Shown here one piece after another: positions 46,698 to 49,064 of a stretch of 49,064 nt of DNA. Below the pieces are notes generated by a model that saw only the letters and a program-made list of their open reading frames with translations, did no database searches and was not told the DNA's origin. Origin of the DNA: an uncultured Lacinutrix sp. (GTDB taxonomy: Bacteria > Bacteroidota > Bacteroidia > Flavobacteriales > Flavobacteriaceae); contig CAKZMU010000020.1 in NCBI GenBank assembly GCA_937129145.1, positions 1 to 49,064 of the forward strand. Direction: 5' to 3'. The translations under genes and the position numbers were made by a program. Each line of letters starts with the position of its first letter. Position 1 is the stretch's first letter.

Positions 46698-46717
46698 ATT
46701 CCTGCCTTCGCAGGAAT
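46698..46717. repeat. Palindromic hairpin between mraY and murD
   Basis: ATTCCTGC-CTTC-GCAGGAAT: an 8-bp stem with a 4-base loop, one base beyond the mraY stop codon. It has no T run, so it is not a standard terminator. Such short palindromes are common as dispersed repeats; it may tune readthrough or mRNA stability. Confidence 0.5.
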
Positions 46718-46718
46718 G

Positions 46719-48365
46719 TTACCTAATCTTCAATGTGACAATAGAAAGTATTGCCAATAAGATTCCGACAATCCAAAATCGCGTTACAATTTTGCTTTCA
46801 TGATATCCTGATTTTTGATAATGGTGATGCAATGGCGACATTTTAAATATGCGCTTGCCTTCACCAAATTTTTTCTTTGTGTATTTGAAATAGCTTACTT
46901 GTAGCATAACTGATAAATTTTCAGCTAAAAAGATGCCACACAATAATGGAATAAGCCACTCTTTACGAACTGCAATAGCTATTACTGCTATAATTCCGCC
47001 AATGGTCAAACTCCCAGTGTCTCCCATAAACACTTGTGCTGGATATGTATTGTACCATAAAAACCCAATAAGTGCTCCTACAAACGCCGCTATATAAATC
47101 GTGATTTCTTCAACACGTGGTATGTACATGATGTTTAGATAATCTGAAAAAATGATGTTACCAGACACCCAAGCAAAAATTCCCAGGGTGAGGACTATAA
47201 TAGCTGATGTCCCAGCAGCTAATCCATCAATACCGTCGGTTAAATTTGCACCATTTGATACTGCCGTAATAATAAAAATGGCTGCAAGGATAAAAATTAT
47301 CCAAGCATAAGGCTTTAAACTAGGACTAATCCACGTTATTAAGCTCGCATAGTCAAACTCATTTCCCTTCACAAACGGAATGGTTGTTTTTGTTGACTTT
47401 ATTTCGTCTTCAAATAGTTTTGCAGGTGCTATATTAGGATTTTCAGCTATTAATTCTTGCTGTTGAGCAGTAGGTAACTTTTCTTTAATGGTCACATCAT
47501 TATTAAAATACAAGGTAGTTCCCACTATAACTCCAAGACCTACTTGACCCAGTATTTTAAACCTTCCTTTTAAACCGTCTTTATCATTTTTAAATTTTTT
47601 AATGTAGTCATCAATAAACCCAATAATTCCTACCATGGTTATTGCGCTTGAAAGTATCCATAAACCACTAATAATTAAAGTAACAAATAACCATACTACG
47701 TTGAGTCCTCGAGCGGCCGCAGCGGCTTGCCCTAATCTGAGTAAAGTGAGTGGTTTGCCTGCAAAAGCCAGAATAGTAAGTAGCAGAAGACAGTGAGGCC
47801 AAAACCATTGAACTTTATCCCAGCCGTTTTGGCTTAAATCCCCTGCTCCCCAAATAAATAGGTTTCGAGCATACTGATCGTTTAGCAAAATCAATGCTGT
47901 AGTAATGGCGCCAAAAAGCAAGTTGACGGCCATACCTGAGAGTATCAAAGATAATCCGGATAAATTACGGACACCTGATATTAACAAGACAAACCCTAAT
48001 GCCAGTGCCGCGCCTGACATAGCGGCAAAAACTTGAAACTCTGTCTGTCCTTGAGGCCAAAAAATGGCGAGTACAATTAATCCTAACCAAGCACCACTGG
48101 ACGTTCCTAAGGTTACCGGAGATAGCAATGGGTTAAGTGTAAGTTGTTGAATTACGCTCCCAATACATCCCATTACAGAGCCTACTAACAGTGCCATCAC
48201 CAGTCTAGGAAGCCGAGAAAATCCCCAATCAATTTCATCGAACCCTTGTGCTTCCTGTCCTGAAATAATGGAGAGTTGGGTTGAAATTGATAACGAGGAA
48301 TCGATTTGTAAGTAGCAAACCGCCGTAAATAAAAAGGCGTTTACTAAGAGGAAAGCGCGTATCAT
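46719..48365 (-). CDS. mraY: Chimeric reading frame: FhuB N-terminus joined to MraY C-terminus
   Basis: One open frame of 548 residues made of two unrelated parts. Residues 1 to ~245 are a FhuB/BtuC-type iron-siderophore permease ([54 protein letters not shown]). Residues ~246-548 are MraY, phospho-MurNAc-pentapeptide transferase, which makes lipid [10 protein letters not shown] (D252-D253), the catalytic [12 protein letters not shown] (374-385), FMGDTGSL and [11 protein letters not shown]. The first ~100 residues of MraY are missing, including its first helices. The MraY half heads the dcw cluster. The fusion is most likely a misjoined assembly and should not be read as a real protein. Confidence 0.9.
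   Translation of the reverse strand: MIRAFLLVNAFLFTAVCYLQIDSSLSISTQLSIISGQEAQGFDEIDWGFSRLPRLVMALLVGSVMGCIGSVIQQLTLNPLLSPVTLGTSSGAWLGLIVLAIFWPQGQTEFQVFAAMSGAALALGFVLLISGVRNLSGLSLILSGMAVNLLFGAITTALILLNDQYARNLFIWGAGDLSQNGWDKVQWFWPHCLLLLTILAFAGKPLTLLRLGQAAAAARGLNVVWLFVTLIISGLWILSSAITMVGIIGFIDDYIKKFKNDKDGLKGRFKILGQVGLGVIVGTTLYFNNDVTIKEKLPTAQQQELIAENPNIAPAKLFEDEIKSTKTTIPFVKGNEFDYASLITWISPSLKPYAWIIFILAAIFIITAVSNGANLTDGIDGLAAGTSAIIVLTLGIFAWVSGNIIFSDYLNIMYIPRVEEITIYIAAFVGALIGFLWYNTYPAQVFMGDTGSLTIGGIIAVIAIAVRKEWLIPLLCGIFLAENLSVMLQVSYFKYTKKKFGEGKRIFKMSPLHHHYQKSGYHESKIVTRFWIVGILLAILSIVTLKIR
47613..47636. other. Breakpoint between fhuB and mraY sequence
   Basis: The switch lies within codons 244-251 of the chimeric frame (MVGIIGFI). 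FhuB-type permeases continue after GFIG with LLAPH, while MraY continues after GFI with DDYIK, so both parents can supply almost the same short sequence. To the left the DNA is A+T-rich like the rest of the window; to the right it becomes richer in G+C. Confidence 0.8.
47614..48365 (-). CDS. fhuB: Iron-hydroxamate ABC transporter permease FhuB, N-terminal third (truncated)
   Basis: The fhuB-derived part of the chimeric frame, about 250 residues. FhuB forms the inner-membrane channel for ferric hydroxamate siderophores; in enterobacteria and vibrios it is a double-length protein of about 650 residues. Here it has about seven helices of the first half, ending in [17 protein letters not shown] and then the breakpoint, so the second half is absent. 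The start ATG is 3 bases after the fhuD stop codon, giving the fhuD-fhuB order known from E. coli. Origin is gammaproteobacterial by sequence resemblance. Confidence 0.8.
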
Positions 48366-48368
48366 TGT

Positions 48369-49064
48369 TTAGGGTGCCACCGATAATAATGCGGTTGTCA
48401 GCGCTTCGGCTAAATATTTTAAAGACATGGCTCCGCCATATGTCCAGGTGGATTCAACTGAAGCGGTGTGTTTGTTAATCACAAACGGCATGGCTTGCCA
48501 TAACCTAGATTCTTGGAGTTTTTTCACTTGATAAAAAGGCTCGAAATATAAAAGAATACCTTGATCTATTTGTTTAAGGCTCTTTAAACGTTGTTGATTA
48601 ATTCCCCACTGACTGGTTGGTAATGACAATGCTGGCTCTATGCCTAAACGGTTAAGAGCGTATTGAGGCATAGAGTTGTCTCCATATACATAGGCAGAGG
48701 TTGTTGAGGCAAATCGTAGGCTGGTTACGGGGGGAATACCGTTAGGAAACGAACGTTTTAGTTGATTTGATAAAGTGTTAAAAACCTCTTCTCTAGCGGT
48801 GAGTTTCTGCTGTGCTAATGCGGTCTTATTGAGTAATTTGGCTATTGTTAAAAAAGCTAAATCAGCTTGCTTTGCATTATTGTGATCTTCTCTATAGGTA
48901 TCAAAAACAACAACGGGAGCGATGTGTTCTAAACGAGCCTGTTGAGACTTTAGTGCATCTGAAATAAGAATGACATCTGGTTTAAGTTGAGCCAAGCGTT
49001 CTAAGTTTGGCTCGGCTCGGTTACCTATGTCTATAGTTGCATCTGGAATGGCTGGTTTTACAAC
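48369..49064 (-). CDS. fhuD: Iron-hydroxamate ABC transporter substrate-binding protein FhuD, C-terminal part
   Basis: FhuD is the periplasmic carrier that delivers ferric hydroxamates to FhuB. About 231 residues are present; the N-terminus with the signal peptide is beyond the right edge. Reading in frame from 49064 gives PDATIDIGNRAEPNLERLAQLKPD, matching the E. coli FhuD segment around PDSVIDVGLRTEPNLELL, and near the end LWQAMPFV and WTYGGAMSLKYLAEAL match its C-terminus. An internal TTG at 48995 is not the start. It belongs to the G+C-richer segment and is foreign to the flavobacterial part. Confidence 0.88.
   Translation of the reverse strand, partial: VVKPAIPDATIDIGNRAEPNLERLAQLKPDVILISDALKSQQARLEHIAPVVVFDTYREDHNNAKQADLAFLTIAKLLNKTALAQQKLTAREEVFNTLSNQLKRSFPNGIPPVTSLRFASTTSAYVYGDNSMPQYALNRLGIEPALSLPTSQWGINQQRLKSLKQIDQGILLYFEPFYQVKKLQESRLWQAMPFVINKHTASVESTWTYGGAMSLKYLAEALTTALLSVAP

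Noticed and set aside
47705..47717. Overlapping XhoI and NotI recognition sequences (CTCGAGCGGCCGC) near the breakpoint, like a cloning linker
   Set aside because: The bases encode an in-frame AAAARGL segment that fits the FhuB family, and the breakpoint is about 70 bases away, so chance in G+C-richer coding DNA explains it.

Overview
The window is about 47.6 kb of low-GC chromosome from a marine-type member of the Flavobacteriaceae (Bacteroidota). The evidence is gene content and control signals. There are type IX secretion parts (PorT, the plug protein, a cargo protein with a C-terminal sorting domain), a TamL lipoprotein, and a short primary sigma factor without region 1.1. A Na+-pumping NQR complex is present, start sites lack clear Shine-Dalgarno sequences, and many genes carry the Bacteroidota -7 promoter element TAnnTTTG. 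The last ~1.4 kb (about 47,615-49,064) is different: it is visibly richer in G+C and encodes FhuD and the first third of FhuB, like gammaproteobacterial ferric-hydroxamate uptake genes.

Layout. 1-4979 (minus): nqrABCDEF, with nqrF cut by the window edge. 5137-6869 (plus): T9SS plug protein and apaG. 6862-8581 (minus): an NRDE/TANGO2-like protein and an unknown protein that may have a permuted papain-like fold. 8681-12057 (plus): pruA and a secreted alpha/beta hydrolase with a T9SS sorting domain. 12061-12690 (minus): rsmG. 12819-15147 (plus): a fatty acid desaturase and an aspartate-type aminotransferase. 15150-18798 (minus): two small membrane-anchored unknowns, then trkA-trkH. 18908-20355 (plus): menaquinone methyltransferase and porT. 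20452-21174 (minus): a SPOUT rRNA methyltransferase. 21337-25990 (plus): tamL, fbaA, accD. 26049-26909 (minus): an unknown lipoprotein. 27089-31656 (plus): rpsO, pnp, rpoD, rpe. 31672-34326 (minus): a CBS protein, an MtfA-like peptidase and a formylglycine-generating enzyme. 34507-36165 (plus): a Na+/solute symporter. 36193-37500 (minus): ridA, tRNA-Arg(TCG) and a YqeY protein. 37640-46591 (minus): the division and cell-wall cluster, transcribed mraY-murD-ftsW-murG-murC-ftsQ-ftsA-ftsZ.

How it fits together. NQR makes a sodium gradient that the symporter at 34507 can use, while TrkAH handles potassium. RpsO-Pnp-RpoD is a translation, RNA decay and transcription block. The dcw genes make lipid-linked peptidoglycan precursor and assemble the Z ring. 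PorT and the plug protein belong to the machine that would export the hydrolase at 10405.

The most notable anomaly is the open reading frame 46719-48365. Its N-terminal ~245 residues are FhuB and its C-terminal ~300 residues are MraY, joined exactly where both families carry a VGxIGFI-like stretch. Because mraY is essential and murE/ftsI would be expected upstream, an assembly or library misjoin is the most likely explanation. I see no CRISPR array, insertion sequence, prophage or clearly new system. No gene-free stretch exceeds 300 bases; the longest (36649-36928) holds repeats and a partial copy of the tRNA 3' end.
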